A stretch of DNA of 64,000 bases from Brotonthovivens ammoniilytica (GCF_025566885.1 NZ_JAOQJQ010000004.1:62001-126000); one strand, 5' to 3'. Counted from the stretch's first letter, positions 8,884 to 18,269 are shown. Notes: generated from the letters alone by a model not told the origin. Numbers and translations are program-made.

Positions 8884-11451
8884 TTATTTGCGCCCGCAGC
8901 ACTGTTTATATTTTTTTCCGCTTCCACAGGGACACGGATCATTTGGATAAACTTTTTCTTCTGAGCGCTTTTTCGGTGCTTTCTGAAGACTTTCATCCTT
9001 GTTTGTACCGGTTACTTTTGCCACTTCTTCACGTTCTACCTTCTGTTCTACTCTTACATGGAACAGCATTCGCACTGTTTCTTCCTGAATATTGGCAATC
9101 ATACTGTCGAACATATCATATCCGGCCATCTTATATTCCACCAGTGGATCTCTTTGTGCATATGCCTGCAGTCCAATACCCTCACGCAGAATTTCCATAT
9201 CATCAATATGATCCATCCATTTGCGGTCAATGGCTTTCAAAAGAATTACACGCTCTAACTCACGAATCATCTCCGGCTCCTGGAATTCAGCCTCTTTCGC
9301 TTCATACAGCTTCACTGCCTGTTCCTTCAGCCGGTGTTTTAATTCATTCTTAGAAACGCCTTCTACATCTTCACCGGTAAGCGGCTGCATTGGAACTACC
9401 GGTATCAGCAGCTCATTCAATTCCTGAAGATCCCATACATTTTCACTGCTCTGGTCTTCTCCCAGACAGCTGTCCACCGTATTTTCCACCTGGTCTGTAA
9501 TCATTTTATAGATAACATCCCGCATACTCTCTCCATCCAGAACCCGGCGTCTCTCCGTATAGATAATCTCTCTTTGGTCATTCATAACCTGGTCGTATTC
9601 CAGCAGATTTTTACGGATACCGAAGTTATTTCCTTCGATCTTCTTCTGGGCTTTTTCAATAGAGCTGGAAAGCATTTTGTGCTCAATCTGCTCTCCTTCC
9701 GGAACCCCCAGCGCATTAAACATAGTAATCAGCTTTTCGGAACCAAACAGACGCATCAGATCATCTTCCAGTGAAATATAGAAGCGGGACTCACCGGGAT
9801 CTCCCTGTCGTCCGGAACGTCCCCGCAGCTGATTATCAATACGTCTTGACTCATGACGTTCTGTACCAACAATTTTCAGTCCGCCTGCCGCTCTGGCCTC
9901 TTCATCCAGCTTAATATCCGTACCACGGCCGGCCATATTGGTAGCTATAGTAACGGCTCCGTGCTGGCCCGCCTCAGCTACAATCTGGGCCTCCAGCTCA
10001 TGAAATTTGGCATTTAAGACATTATGCTTGATGCCTTCTTTGCTTAACATCTTGCTAATCAGTTCAGATGTTTCAATTGTAATAGTACCAACCAATACCG
10101 GCTGTCCTGCGGCATGAGTCTTTACAATCTCATCCACTACTGCCTTAAATTTTTCAGCTTTTGTTTTATAAACCGCATCCTCCCTGTCTATCCGGGCAAT
10201 AGGTTTATTGGTAGGAATTTCAATAACATCCATGCCATAGATATCACGGAACTCTTTTTCCTCAGTCAAAGCAGTACCGGTCATACCCGATTTCTTTTCA
10301 TATTTATTAAAGAAATTCTGGAAAGTAATAGTTGCCAGAGTTTTACTTTCACGTTTTACTTTTACATGCTCTTTCGCCTCTATCGCCTGATGGAGACCAT
10401 CAGAATAACGGCGCCCCGGCATAATACGGCCGGTAAATTCATCTACAATCAGAATCTGGTCATCCTGAACCACATAGTCCTGATCACGAAACATCAGATT
10501 ATGCGCCCGCAGTGCTAGTATAATATTATGCTGAATCTCTAAATTTTCCGCATCCGCCAGATTCGAAATCTTAAAAAAGCGTTCTACTTTCTTTACACCG
10601 TCCAGGGTAAGATTAATTACCTTATCCTTTTCGTTAACGATAAAGTCTCCGCTCTCTTCAATTTCAATACCCATAATGGCATCCATTTTGGAAAACTCGC
10701 CGCTGGCCTCACCTCGTTTCATCTGACGTGCAAGAATATCGCAGGCCTCATACAATCTGGTGGACTTTCCGCTTTGTCCGGAAATAATCAGCGGTGTACG
10801 TGCTTCATCAATAAGGACAGAGTCCACCTCATCAATAATTGCGTAATACAAATCACGCTGCACCAGCTGTTCTTTGTAAATCACCATATTATCACGCAGA
10901 TAATCAAACCCAAGCTCATTGTTTGTAATATATGTGATATCACATCCGTAAGCTTCACGGCGCTGATTGTTATCCATATCATTTAACACAACACCTACTG
11001 TCAGTCCCAGAAACTCATGAACTTTTCCCATCCATTCAGAGTCTCGTTTTGCCAGGTAGTCATTGACTGTAACAACATGTACGCCTTTTCCCTCCAAAGC
11101 GTTCAAATAAGCCGGCAGTGTAGAAACAAGTGTCTTACCTTCACCGGTCTTCATTTCTGAGATACGTCCCTGATGAAGTACAATACCACCGATTAACTGT
11201 ACCGGATAATGCTCCATTCCAAGTACTCTTCTAGCAGCTTCGCGAACCGTTGCAAATGCTTCCGGCAGAAGCTGGTCTAGTGTCTCTCCATTAGCCAGCC
11301 GCTCTTTATATTCTTTTGTTTTGTCCCGGAGCTGCTCATCTGACAGAGCCTGCATGTCCGGACGTAGTTTTTCTATTTTGTCTACAATCGGATATACCAT
11401 TTTCAGTTCCCGGGAACTGTGAGTCCCAAATAACTTTTCTAATACACTCAT
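8884..11451 (-). CDS. secA: preprotein translocase ATPase SecA
   Basis: At 855 residues this is a full-length SecA. Visible are the nucleotide-binding motif GEGKT in MKTGEGKTLVSTLPAYL, the DEVD box in IIDEVDSVLIDEARTP, the second motor domain motifs TNMAGRGTDI and GRSGRQGDPG, and the C-terminal zinc-binding SEC-C tail CPCGSGKKYKQCCGRK. SecA drives secretory proteins through SecYEG using ATP and binds SecB or lipids through its zinc tail. The gene stands alone and is convergent with the lipoprotein gene. Confidence 0.98.
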   Translation of the reverse strand: MSVLEKLFGTHSSRELKMVYPIVDKIEKLRPDMQALSDEQLRDKTKEYKERLANGETLDQLLPEAFATVREAARRVLGMEHYPVQLIGGIVLHQGRISEMKTGEGKTLVSTLPAYLNALEGKGVHVVTVNDYLAKRDSEWMGKVHEFLGLTVGVVLNDMDNNQRREAYGCDITYITNNELGFDYLRDNMVIYKEQLVQRDLYYAIIDEVDSVLIDEARTPLIISGQSGKSTRLYEACDILARQMKRGEASGEFSKMDAIMGIEIEESGDFIVNEKDKVINLTLDGVKKVERFFKISNLADAENLEIQHNIILALRAHNLMFRDQDYVVQDDQILIVDEFTGRIMPGRRYSDGLHQAIEAKEHVKVKRESKTLATITFQNFFNKYEKKSGMTGTALTEEKEFRDIYGMDVIEIPTNKPIARIDREDAVYKTKAEKFKAVVDEIVKTHAAGQPVLVGTITIETSELISKMLSKEGIKHNVLNAKFHELEAQIVAEAGQHGAVTIATNMAGRGTDIKLDEEARAAGGLKIVGTERHESRRIDNQLRGRSGRQGDPGESRFYISLEDDLMRLFGSEKLITMFNALGVPEGEQIEHKMLSSSIEKAQKKIEGNNFGIRKNLLEYDQVMNDQREIIYTERRRVLDGESMRDVIYKMITDQVENTVDSCLGEDQSSENVWDLQELNELLIPVVPMQPLTGEDVEGVSKNELKHRLKEQAVKLYEAKEAEFQEPEMIRELERVILLKAIDRKWMDHIDDMEILREGIGLQAYAQRDPLVEYKMAGYDMFDSMIANIQEETVRMLFHVRVEQKVEREEVAKVTGTNKDESLQKAPKKRSEEKVYPNDPCPCGSGKKYKQCCGRK

Positions 11452-11591
11452 ATAAATCTCCTAATAATCTCCAAAAATACAAAGTCTGAAACTTTGCGGA
11501 ATTAATAATCATTCTACCACTGAATTTCTTATTAAACAACCAAAAGCCATGAACGAATTGTTAACTTTTTATAAACGTGAAAAATACTCTG

Positions 11592-11610
11592 CACAAAATT
11601 TCAATTTGTG
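11592..11610 (+). promoter_or_regulatory. inverted repeat upstream of the TSCPD gene
   Basis: CACAAA-N7-TTTGTG lies about 48 bp before the TSCPD start, in a region lacking a clear -35/-10 pair. It may be an operator. The palindrome is the only support. Confidence 0.3.
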
Positions 11611-11657
11611 ATAAACTCTATTGGAATTGAGGAATAAACTAATAAAGGAGGATATTT

Positions 11658-11915
11658 ATGAGCTATTTATATAAAACCCGCGGAACCTGTTCTACCATGA
11701 TTGAGGTAGAATTAGATGGCGAAATTGTAAAGAATGTTAAATTTACAGGAGGATGCAACGGCAATCTGCAGGCAATTCCAAAGCTGGTGCAGGGCTTAAG
11801 TGTATCACAGATAGAAGAAAAGCTGTCTGGCATTTCATGTTCCGGACGCCCCACCTCCTGCGGAGATCAGCTTGCCAAAGCATGCCGCGCAGCCTATGAA
11901 GCCGCGTTATCTTAA
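11658..11915 (+). CDS. TSCPD domain small protein (TIGR03905 type)
   Basis: An 85-residue protein that is almost entirely the TSCPD domain, also found at the C-terminus of adenosylcobalamin-dependent ribonucleotide reductases. Conserved features are FTGGCNGNLQAI, Cys-containing SGISCSGRPTSCGDQLA, and the closing helix. Four cysteines suggest metal or redox chemistry. Stand-alone copies are common in Clostridia and their function is not established. AGGAGG lies seven bases before the ATG. Confidence 0.88.
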   Translation: MSYLYKTRGTCSTMIEVELDGEIVKNVKFTGGCNGNLQAIPKLVQGLSVSQIEEKLSGISCSGRPTSCGDQLAKACRAAYEAALS

Positions 11916-11917
11916 GG

Positions 11918-11955
11918 AAAAAGAACACAGGCCATTTCCGGTCTGTGTTCTTTTT
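11918..11955 (+). terminator. intrinsic terminator after the TSCPD gene
   Basis: AAAAAGAACACAGGCC pairs with GGTCTGTGTTCTTTTT (one G-U), with a T run. It stands three bases after the stop. Confidence 0.88.
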
Positions 11956-11970
11956 ATATAGAGGTTACTA

Positions 11971-11981
11971 TTCAAGTCTCG
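11971..11981 (-). repeat. broken end of the dispersed structured element
   Basis: The minus strand reads CGAGACTTGAA just past the stop of the UroD-like gene. The same 11 bases form the 3' end of the structured element copies at 34.3 and 50.3 kb, and recur after the gene at 47.55 kb. Only this fragment is present here. Confidence 0.4.
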
Positions 11982-11986
11982 TCTGT

Positions 11987-13243
11987 TTAATATTTCATAT
12001 AATTCCTGGCCGTGTCAAAAAACGCCTGAAGATTTTCCGGTTTCGCATTGTCAATATTTACATCAAAGTCCAGAATATAACCGCCGCCCGGAGCATAAAT
12101 ATCAATGGCCTCTTTAACCGCTTTTACTACATCATCAGGAGATGCATATTCAAGCATCGTTCCTTCCAGCCCGCCCCGCAGACAATATTTTCCCCCGAAA
12201 CGCTCTTTGATTTTCTTCATATCATTTGTTCCCGTAAAGGTCATCATACATTTATGAGCAGGCACATCCCGTTCTATAATATCCAGTTTGGACATATAGC
12301 TGTCCTCTACATAGATCCATGGAGTTACGTTATATTCAATGCAGGCATCAATACAATCCTTTAATCCCGGCCAGTAGAATGTTTCAAAGTTTTCCCGGCT
12401 CATAAAGCTGTCAAAACCGTTATGAAGCATAAACCCTATCACACGCATAGGTCTGGACTTCATCATATTCTTAAGTCCCCGCACCTGAACCTTTGAAGCT
12501 GCATTTACCGCGGCAAGGAGCTCATCGGGGCATTCATAAATATCCATAGATACATTCAAAAAACCTCTGAGCGTATCATTAAAGATATCAAAAGGAGCAG
12601 ATGTCATATAGTCTGAACCGCTGGGAATCCCCATTCCCGCAAGGGTGTTAAAATAGTCTCCCACGGCGCCTACCTGCTCAGACAATTTACCTGCACAGTC
12701 AATAATGGCGTTAAATGATTCTTTTACTTCCGGATTAACCGCCGGCAGCGTTGCATACATCCCGCCATGCCACACTGCATTAGAAAAGTCCAGCATTCCC
12801 AGACCTTTGTATTTCCCGTAATGTCTGGGCAGAATCTTTTTCATTAAAAAACCGGTAGGATCTTCCGCGTATTCAAGGTACTCCTCCTGGGCCATGTATT
12901 CCTTGTCCGGAATCTGGAATCCGATATTATCATCATCAAAATGTTTTCCCGGCCAGCGAACAAACTGGCAGTCCAGCGCTTCCATGGCAGGGCCGCAGAA
13001 TATAGATTTCGGACCATAAGCAAAATCCGGCTGATACTCTTTGTGATATCTCAAAAAAGACGGCAGTGCATTCCGCCAGTCCGCAATCGTATCTTTAATA
13101 GTTGTTTCTCCATATAAAGTAATGGGAAGATATGTAATATACGGAGCTGCCATAACATGATCCACCCGCTGGCAGGTAATACTGTCTTCAAATAATTTCA
13201 GACGGCGGCTGTAATCAGGATGCAATGCTTCATTTGTTCCCAT
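11987..13243 (-). CDS. uroporphyrinogen decarboxylase-family protein (methyltransferase-like)
   Basis: A 418-residue protein with the UroD-fold pattern of the MtaA/MtbA-like group that Clostridia carry in many copies. Recognisable stretches are FDIFNDTLRGF, the helix-rich middle, and the C-terminal GGYILDFDVNIDNAKPENLQAFFDTA that ends such proteins (compare GGFIL...HNIQ in relatives). Members with known roles move methyl groups between cobalamin and thiols or metabolites. Haem-pathway function is unlikely for a lone, divergent copy. No corrinoid protein or activase is adjacent. The ATG at 13243 has GGAGGA eight bases upstream and is preferred to a TTG at 13249. Confidence 0.78.
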   Translation of the reverse strand: MGTNEALHPDYSRRLKLFEDSITCQRVDHVMAAPYITYLPITLYGETTIKDTIADWRNALPSFLRYHKEYQPDFAYGPKSIFCGPAMEALDCQFVRWPGKHFDDDNIGFQIPDKEYMAQEEYLEYAEDPTGFLMKKILPRHYGKYKGLGMLDFSNAVWHGGMYATLPAVNPEVKESFNAIIDCAGKLSEQVGAVGDYFNTLAGMGIPSGSDYMTSAPFDIFNDTLRGFLNVSMDIYECPDELLAAVNAASKVQVRGLKNMMKSRPMRVIGFMLHNGFDSFMSRENFETFYWPGLKDCIDACIEYNVTPWIYVEDSYMSKLDIIERDVPAHKCMMTFTGTNDMKKIKERFGGKYCLRGGLEGTMLEYASPDDVVKAVKEAIDIYAPGGGYILDFDVNIDNAKPENLQAFFDTARNYMKY

Positions 13244-13292
13244 AATCAATTCCTCCTCATGTCAGAATATTCCCCAAAATCATTTCTCAATA

Positions 13293-13321
13293 ATTATATC
13301 ACCGCACAAATAATCTGACAA
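13293..13321 (-). promoter_or_regulatory. sigma-A promoter of the UroD-like gene
   Basis: On the minus strand TTGTCA, a 17-bp spacer and TATAAT lie about 50 bp before the start codon. Confidence 0.72.
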
Positions 13322-13356
13322 ATTCGGATTCGGACTGTCTGTTATTCCAAAACCGC

Positions 13357-14766
13357 TCAGGAAAGTACATTTGATTTTAAAAAGCTGCACAAATCATCCC
13401 CCATCCGGGCGTATCCCTCATCATTAGGATGCAGTCCGTCATAGAGAAGCGTATCCGCATTATCACCGGTTATCACACCGGCTGTCCGCTGCACATATAC
13501 CCTGGTATTTGTATGCCTCTTAGCTGCGTCGATCATAGCCTTCTCATAATCTGCTGCACTGCTTCCCACACGATTTTCTTTCTGACTCACCCCTTTTTCA
13601 TAACTTTTACCTACCCGCAGGCGATAAGAGGGTGTCTCTAGCACAATCACTGCCGAAGGATTCTGCCTGCGGACCCCATCCAGAAAATCATTCATATACC
13701 CGCAAAACGTTCCGTCATCGGCAGTATCATCTGCTGTTCCAAGAGGCGCGCTAAAGGTATAGTCATTGCTGCCTATGCCGATGCATATCACATCATATCC
13801 CTGATAAGAAACTTCTCCATTTATAAGCCGTTCATATAAATTCGGAAGTCCGCTGGCAGTATTGGGGCCCACTGCTGAGCAGGTCACCGCCTGATTGGAA
13901 ACCTGGCAGCCTAAAAGCAGCTGTACCCGCTGAGACGGCGGGCAGACACTTCTAGAATACTTTCCTTTGCCAAGGGTGATACTGTCACCTTCAAATAGTA
14001 TTTTTAAATGTTCAAAGGTCCCGTCAGGCGCAGTCACTCCATTTTCCTCTGTCCGGCTGTACATCTTTTTCCCATTTTGATTCATTACAGCCCGAATACC
14101 CAATGTATATTTTCTGCCGGTATCTGTCTCTAATTCATAATTATTATTCTCGGAAACAGCAATTCTCTTCCATCCGCCGGAATCCTTCTGCAGGATTTCA
14201 TACCAGTCTGCACCGGAAATCTTCTTCCACTGAACCTGAAGCCTGGTTTTTTCTGAATTATACTGCAAATTAGTAATCACAGGGACATCAAGGGGGACCG
14301 TATAAGCGTTGGTTTCTGTAACTGGTCCCAGATACATAACTCCATCTACCCGCCGGAAACACCTGATTCTGTATCTATATGTCTCCCCCGCCGAAACATT
14401 TCTGTCACTGTAGGCACACTCCTCTAAAGCATTGCGAACAGCAATTCTTTTATAAGCACCATCTCCACTCTTACGTTCTATGAAATAACCGTCACATGCT
14501 TCACTGGCGTTCCATCGTATATTAATATATTCTCCGGTTACACCACTGTTTTCCATAACGGGAGCCTCCAATTTCAGAGCATATCCTCCGTCTGATTCTA
14601 CGGAAACTGATTTTAGAACCGGCGCCTTTAATACTTCTTGTTTATCTGTGATAATGGAATGCTGTGTATCCGCCAGAATTGTTGTATTTGACACAGAACC
14701 GCCAGCTGAAAAGAACATAATACCGGCCAGTCCCAGTAATACCGGTACTCTGATACTGCTTCTCAT
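13357..14766 (-). CDS. secreted SGNH/GDSL hydrolase with fibronectin-III-like domains
   Basis: A 469-residue exported protein. A signal peptide (residues 1 to about 27) is followed by two fibronectin-III-like modules with the usual W..Y.I.R pattern (about 60-155 and 157-240), then an SGNH hydrolase domain. The catalytic blocks are FEGDSIT (Ser), GIGSNDYTF (Asn) and YDGLHPNDEGY (Asp-His). The family includes deacetylases of polysaccharides and lipid esterases. A role on carbohydrates outside the cell is likely given the FN3 modules, but the substrate is not visible. It is a single gene, divergent from the repeat-bearing unit at 14.94 kb. Confidence 0.87.
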   Translation of the reverse strand: MRSSIRVPVLLGLAGIMFFSAGGSVSNTTILADTQHSIITDKQEVLKAPVLKSVSVESDGGYALKLEAPVMENSGVTGEYINIRWNASEACDGYFIERKSGDGAYKRIAVRNALEECAYSDRNVSAGETYRYRIRCFRRVDGVMYLGPVTETNAYTVPLDVPVITNLQYNSEKTRLQVQWKKISGADWYEILQKDSGGWKRIAVSENNNYELETDTGRKYTLGIRAVMNQNGKKMYSRTEENGVTAPDGTFEHLKILFEGDSITLGKGKYSRSVCPPSQRVQLLLGCQVSNQAVTCSAVGPNTASGLPNLYERLINGEVSYQGYDVICIGIGSNDYTFSAPLGTADDTADDGTFCGYMNDFLDGVRRQNPSAVIVLETPSYRLRVGKSYEKGVSQKENRVGSSAADYEKAMIDAAKRHTNTRVYVQRTAGVITGDNADTLLYDGLHPNDEGYARMGDDLCSFLKSNVLS

Positions 14767-14940
14767 AACACTCCTCTCCTCTCAACGTCCAATTTTTTCA
14801 ACTTTTTCATTATAACAGATCTTCCGGTCAATCTCTTTGATGTTTTCTTAATTTTTTATTTTAATTATCTGTTAATTTTATATATTTTTTGTATTTTTTC
14901 TGCTTATATATATTTTTTTAAATTATTTTCTGTTTAGGTA

Positions 14941-14969
14941 TTGACTTTTTGTTTTTTTGATTGTACAAT
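14941..14969 (+). promoter_or_regulatory. strong sigma-A promoter of a gene-free transcription unit
   Basis: TTGACT, a 17-bp spacer and TACAAT. Transcription should start near 14976, 30 bases before the first of five repeats. The nearest long gene on this strand starts 870 bp downstream and has its own promoter. Confidence 0.75.
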
Positions 14970-15005
14970 TACAACATCAAAAGAATTTAATAAAACAAAT
15001 CTTAC

Positions 15006-15248
15006 AAAGGAGGTACAGTCCAATCTACATTTAATTTTTTTACAGGATTTTAGGAAAGGCAGGTACAGTCCAATTTTCACTTAAATCGTTTTATTAAAAT
15101 CAAAATCTAAAAAAGGAGGTACGGTCCAATCTGCATTTAAAGAAAACACGGAATTTTATGAAAGGAAGGTACGGTCCGATTTTCACTTAAATAATATTTA
15201 AAATTGAAGATACGAATCAGGAGGTACAGTCCAATTTACATTTAATTT
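15006..15248 (+). repeat. five phased repeats around AGGTACAGTCCAAT
   Basis: Five copies of AGGTAC(A/G)GTCC(A/G)AT begin at 15011, 15061, 15117, 15167 and 15222. Two types alternate: A (GGAGGTAC, then CATTTAA; copies 1, 3, 5) and B (AGGTAC, then TTTTCACTTAAAT; copies 2, 4). Spacings are 50, 56, 50 and 55 bp, so the A-B pair repeats every 105-106 bp, close to ten helical turns. The spacers are unrelated AT-rich sequence of constant length. Confidence 0.85.
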
Positions 15249-15648
15249 TAACAAACAAAAGATTGGTTACACGCATACAGAGTAACTCAAAATTTTATTT
15301 CGGAATATTTGTACTGTTAAGAATTTTTATTATTCTATAAGTAGTCCAAAAGAAAATAATCTGCTGCAAAGGGATTATTAGATGTTTTAAAAAATAAAAG
15401 AATAAATTGGTGAAGCAATTATATCTTAATAGTTTTAGAATGTATAGTAGAGGAATAAGCAGAATTATATTATTGGTTTAAATGTGGAAAAATAGATTTC
15501 ATCCAGTTTCAATGTTCAACTAAAATAAGTTATTAATATTACAGAGGAAAACAGTATCAGTTCCAATCGCAGAAATGTTTGTAAAATCAAAAGGACAACT
15601 GAATAGAGTCTTTGAAAGGAGAACTAGCCCATTGGATAGTATAGTTTA

Positions 15649-15691
15649 AAAGACTACATCGAATCTAAATTTTCATCGGTGTGGTCTTTTT
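15649..15691 (+). terminator. intrinsic terminator closing the repeat-bearing unit
   Basis: AAAGACTACATCGA pairs with TCGGTGTGGTCTTT (two or three G-U pairs), followed by T residues. Confidence 0.8.
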
Positions 15692-15752
15692 CCTGCTGTT
15701 TTTTGTTTTTTACCTGCTATTTCTAATATTTTTATAAAGTTGTAAAATGACA

Positions 15753-15781
15753 TTGACAGCCTACTTTACTTGGCGCAATAT
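15753..15781 (+). promoter_or_regulatory. promoter and palindromes before the degV gene
   Basis: TTGACA, a 17-bp spacer and CAATAT. Immediately downstream are two palindromes, AGTATT-G-AATACT (15782-15794) and ACATCA-TGT-TGATGT (15795-15809), near the expected start site and plausible as operator sequence. Confidence 0.6.
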
Positions 15782-15841
15782 AGTATTGAATACTACATCA
15801 TGTTGATGTTATTTCTATATTAAAAATAAGAGGTATACACT

Positions 15842-16699
15842 ATGAGACAAATAATTATAACAACAGAAAGTGGATCCGACCTGCCTGAACATTTAGTAAA
15901 AAAATATAATATCCGAGTTATTCCCATGCATATTATTATGGACAATCAGTCTTATGAGGACGGCAGTATACCAGTAGACACTGTATATGACTACTATAAA
16001 AAAACCAAGAAGATCCCCTCTACCTCTGCCGTTAATGTCGGTGAATACCAGGACTTTTTTGAAAAGCTGCGCAAAGAAATACCGGACTGTGTCATTATAC
16101 ATATGTCTTATTCCTCCAAAGCCTCCAGCACTTATCAAAATGCCGAAATTGCAATCAGAAAATTCCAGGATATTTTTTTAATTGATACAGAGAATGTTTC
16201 CGGAGGATGTACTGCTCATATCGCAAAAGCATATGAACTGGTCCAGGAACACGCAGATACCAATGATTATGCAGACCTTGCCAAAACAATTCAAAACTGG
16301 TCCAAAAAGGTTTTTTGTTCGTTTATTCCGGGAAACCTGGAATATTTAAAAGCAGGAGGCAGAGTTTCAAATGCCCAGTATCTTGGAGCTACTCTCCTTA
16401 ACCTGAAACCATTAATAGAAATTGCTGACGGAAGTCTCCTTGCACAGAAAAAATACCGGGGCTCCATTGAAAAACTTGTAGATAAATACATGGCAGATTA
16501 TCTGGAAAAACATCCGGTTTCCAGAAAGTGTCTCTATCTTATGTATTCAAAAGGTCTTTCACAAACTTCCCTGGATCTGATGAAAAAACTGGCCTTCCAA
16601 CACGGTTTTCAGTCTGTTGAATATGTTATGACCGGATGTGTAATCAGCTGCCACAGCGGACCTGGAGCCATTGGACTGGCAGGATGTCTGGAACATTAA
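15842..16699 (+). CDS. DegV family fatty-acid-binding protein
   Basis: A 285-residue DegV-family protein. The N-terminus ITTESGSDLPEHLVKKYNIRVIPMHI with the lipid-contacting Ser, the middle IDTENVSGG, and GNLEYLKAGGRVS are family hallmarks. Members such as FakB bind a single fatty acid for phosphorylation by FakA. No fakA kinase gene is near. The ATG follows AAGAGGT. The gene has its own promoter and terminator. Confidence 0.93.
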   Translation: MRQIIITTESGSDLPEHLVKKYNIRVIPMHIIMDNQSYEDGSIPVDTVYDYYKKTKKIPSTSAVNVGEYQDFFEKLRKEIPDCVIIHMSYSSKASSTYQNAEIAIRKFQDIFLIDTENVSGGCTAHIAKAYELVQEHADTNDYADLAKTIQNWSKKVFCSFIPGNLEYLKAGGRVSNAQYLGATLLNLKPLIEIADGSLLAQKKYRGSIEKLVDKYMADYLEKHPVSRKCLYLMYSKGLSQTSLDLMKKLAFQHGFQSVEYVMTGCVISCHSGPGAIGLAGCLEH

Positions 16700-16708
16700 T
16701 ATTTTTGT

Positions 16709-16754
16709 AAAAAGGTGATGAGGATCCTCTAAATGGGATCTTCACCACCTTTTA
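16709..16754 (+). terminator. intrinsic terminator after degV-family gene
   Basis: A long stem, AAAAGGTGATGAGGATCC against GGGATCTTCACCACCTTTT, ends in a T-rich stretch. Confidence 0.85.
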
Positions 16755-16811
16755 TTTTGCCCCTGTTTTATTTTTCTCAAGCTTTGACCAAACAGTTCTT
16801 TTCCGGTATGT

Positions 16812-17576
16812 TTACTCTAAATTCAGTTTTTTCTTAAGAAACAACGTTGTTCCCCCAAAGAATACCACAGAAAGGACCCCATCAAATATCAGCTGATATA
16901 TTAAAGTTCTGTACCCTGAAAAAGCAAATATAGAAAAGTTATGTGTCATGCTTCCGGCAGCAACAAGCGCAGTAATAATATTTAATATAATAACAATCAC
17001 CACAAATGCAAGAAAACTGAAAAATATTTTATGCTTGTTTGCAGTGGCACCTACTGCCATAGATACATACGCCTGCAGCACAATACGAACAAGCTGCATA
17101 ATCAATACCGCAATCGCCAAAATCAATATACCGCCATTCTGTGACAACACATTTCTGATACTCTCTAGGTCAAGGGCTGCAAACATATCCCGTGTAGCTC
17201 CGGCTCCAACCAGGAACAAAGCTCCTGAAACAAATAGAACTGCTGCCGCCAGCACAATCCAGATCAGGGCCGTCAATGTTTTGCACAGTACATGATTCCA
17301 GGTAGGTACCGGCAGCGTATGCATTAAATACCCTTCCTGAGAAAGCAGGCTCTTAAAGAATCTTCCCACAATCACCACCAGAGTGATAATCATCATGGCA
17401 GTCACAAGAATCAAATAAATTATAAACAAAATTAGAAGTGGAAGCTCTTTTCCTACTACTACCGACCCCCTGATCATAACACCTCCGATTAATGCTACTA
17501 CAAGTATTGCCGCATATAACAGCATCAGCAGTCTTCCGCTTGATTTAAGTTCATATTTCATCAATTTTCCTAACAT
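16812..17576 (-). CDS. ABC-2 type transporter permease
   Basis: A 254-residue membrane protein with six predicted transmembrane segments and the ABC-2 layout. The start MLGKLMKYELKSSGR is the usual cytoplasmic lead of YtrC/YxlG-like permeases. It overlaps the end of the ATPase gene by seven bases, so the two are translationally coupled and should form one transporter. The substrate is unknown. Relatives export or resist cell-envelope-active compounds. Confidence 0.85.
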   Translation of the reverse strand: MLGKLMKYELKSSGRLLMLLYAAILVVALIGGVMIRGSVVVGKELPLLILFIIYLILVTAMMIITLVVIVGRFFKSLLSQEGYLMHTLPVPTWNHVLCKTLTALIWIVLAAAVLFVSGALFLVGAGATRDMFAALDLESIRNVLSQNGGILILAIAVLIMQLVRIVLQAYVSMAVGATANKHKIFFSFLAFVVIVIILNIITALVAAGSMTHNFSIFAFSGYRTLIYQLIFDGVLSVVFFGGTTLFLKKKLNLE

Positions 17577-18268
17577 CTAAATACCTCCCGAAACAGTGCA
17601 TCCACAGACTTTCCTTCTGCCTCTCTGATCTCATCTACTGACCTGTGAAAAAGCACTTTTCCCTGATTAATAAATACCGCTTCATCCAAAACCCGCTCTA
17701 TATCCGCAATCAGATGAGTAGATAATACAACTGTCGCATCTTCTGAATAGTTTTTAATAATTGTATTTAATATAAAATCTCTTGCCGCCGGATCCACTCC
17801 GCCAATAGGTTCATCCAAAAAATAGATTTTTGCCTTTCTGCTCATGGCAAGAATCAACTGCACCTTTTCTTTATTTCCCTTTGACAGCGCCTTTAACTTC
17901 CTATCCTCTGTCAGCTTTAACGAAACCAGCATTTCTTTCGCCTTTACAATGTCAAAATCCTGATAAAAATCCTGAAACATTTCAAGCAGAGACGCCACCG
18001 TCATCCATTCCGGAAGATAATCCGCATCAGGAAGATAAGACACAAATCCTTTACTTTCTGTTCCCGGCTCTAGACCGTTTAGTTCTATCTTACCCTCAGT
18101 TGGCACCAGCAGTCCATTGGCAACTTTTATCAGTGTTGTCTTACCGCTGCCATTTGGACCTAGAAGTCCTATGATTCTTCCGCTCTCAAACGTCAGATTT
18201 ACCTGATCCAAAGCAGTCAGACTTCCAAAACATTTTGTCAGATTTTCGCACTTAACACTTACACTCAT
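17570..18268 (-). CDS. ABC transporter ATP-binding protein (YtrB type)
   Basis: A 232-residue nucleotide-binding subunit with Walker A GPNGSGKTT, signature region LSKGNKEKVQL, Walker B KIYFLDEPIGGVD and the switch histidine in LSTH. The ATG at 18268 has AAGGAG ten bases upstream; a longer frame from 18295 has no site. It overlaps the GntR stop and the permease start, giving a tight GntR-ATPase-permease operon like ytrABC. Confidence 0.9.
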   Translation of the reverse strand: MSVSVKCENLTKCFGSLTALDQVNLTFESGRIIGLLGPNGSGKTTLIKVANGLLVPTEGKIELNGLEPGTESKGFVSYLPDADYLPEWMTVASLLEMFQDFYQDFDIVKAKEMLVSLKLTEDRKLKALSKGNKEKVQLILAMSRKAKIYFLDEPIGGVDPAARDFILNTIIKNYSEDATVVLSTHLIADIERVLDEAVFINQGKVLFHRSVDEIREAEGKSVDALFREVFRC

Positions 18269-18269
18269 G

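Larger units (their letters stand above)
14976..15691 (+). ncRNA. candidate large noncoding RNA (about 0.7 kb)
   Basis: A sigma-A promoter at 14941-14969 and an intrinsic terminator at 15649-15691 bracket about 715 bp of very AT-rich DNA with no ORF above 60 codons on either strand. Its 5' third carries five repeats. Near the 3' end a short frame (15575-15649) reads as a 24-residue basic peptide, MFVKSKGQLNRVFERRT and beyond, without a ribosome binding site, so it may be a gene remnant. I cannot match the unit to a named RNA family. Alternatives are a decayed mobile element or a regulatory array for DegV or the SGNH gene. Confidence 0.5.

Noticed and set aside
15006..15248. Repeat array as a CRISPR
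   Set aside because: The units are only about 14-27 bases with two alternating variants, the repeats are not palindromic, and no cas gene is near.
14976..15691. Repeat-bearing unit as a second type III antitoxin
   Set aside because: Type III repeats are contiguous and followed by a terminator and a toxin gene. Here repeats are separated by spacers and the next gene encodes DegV.
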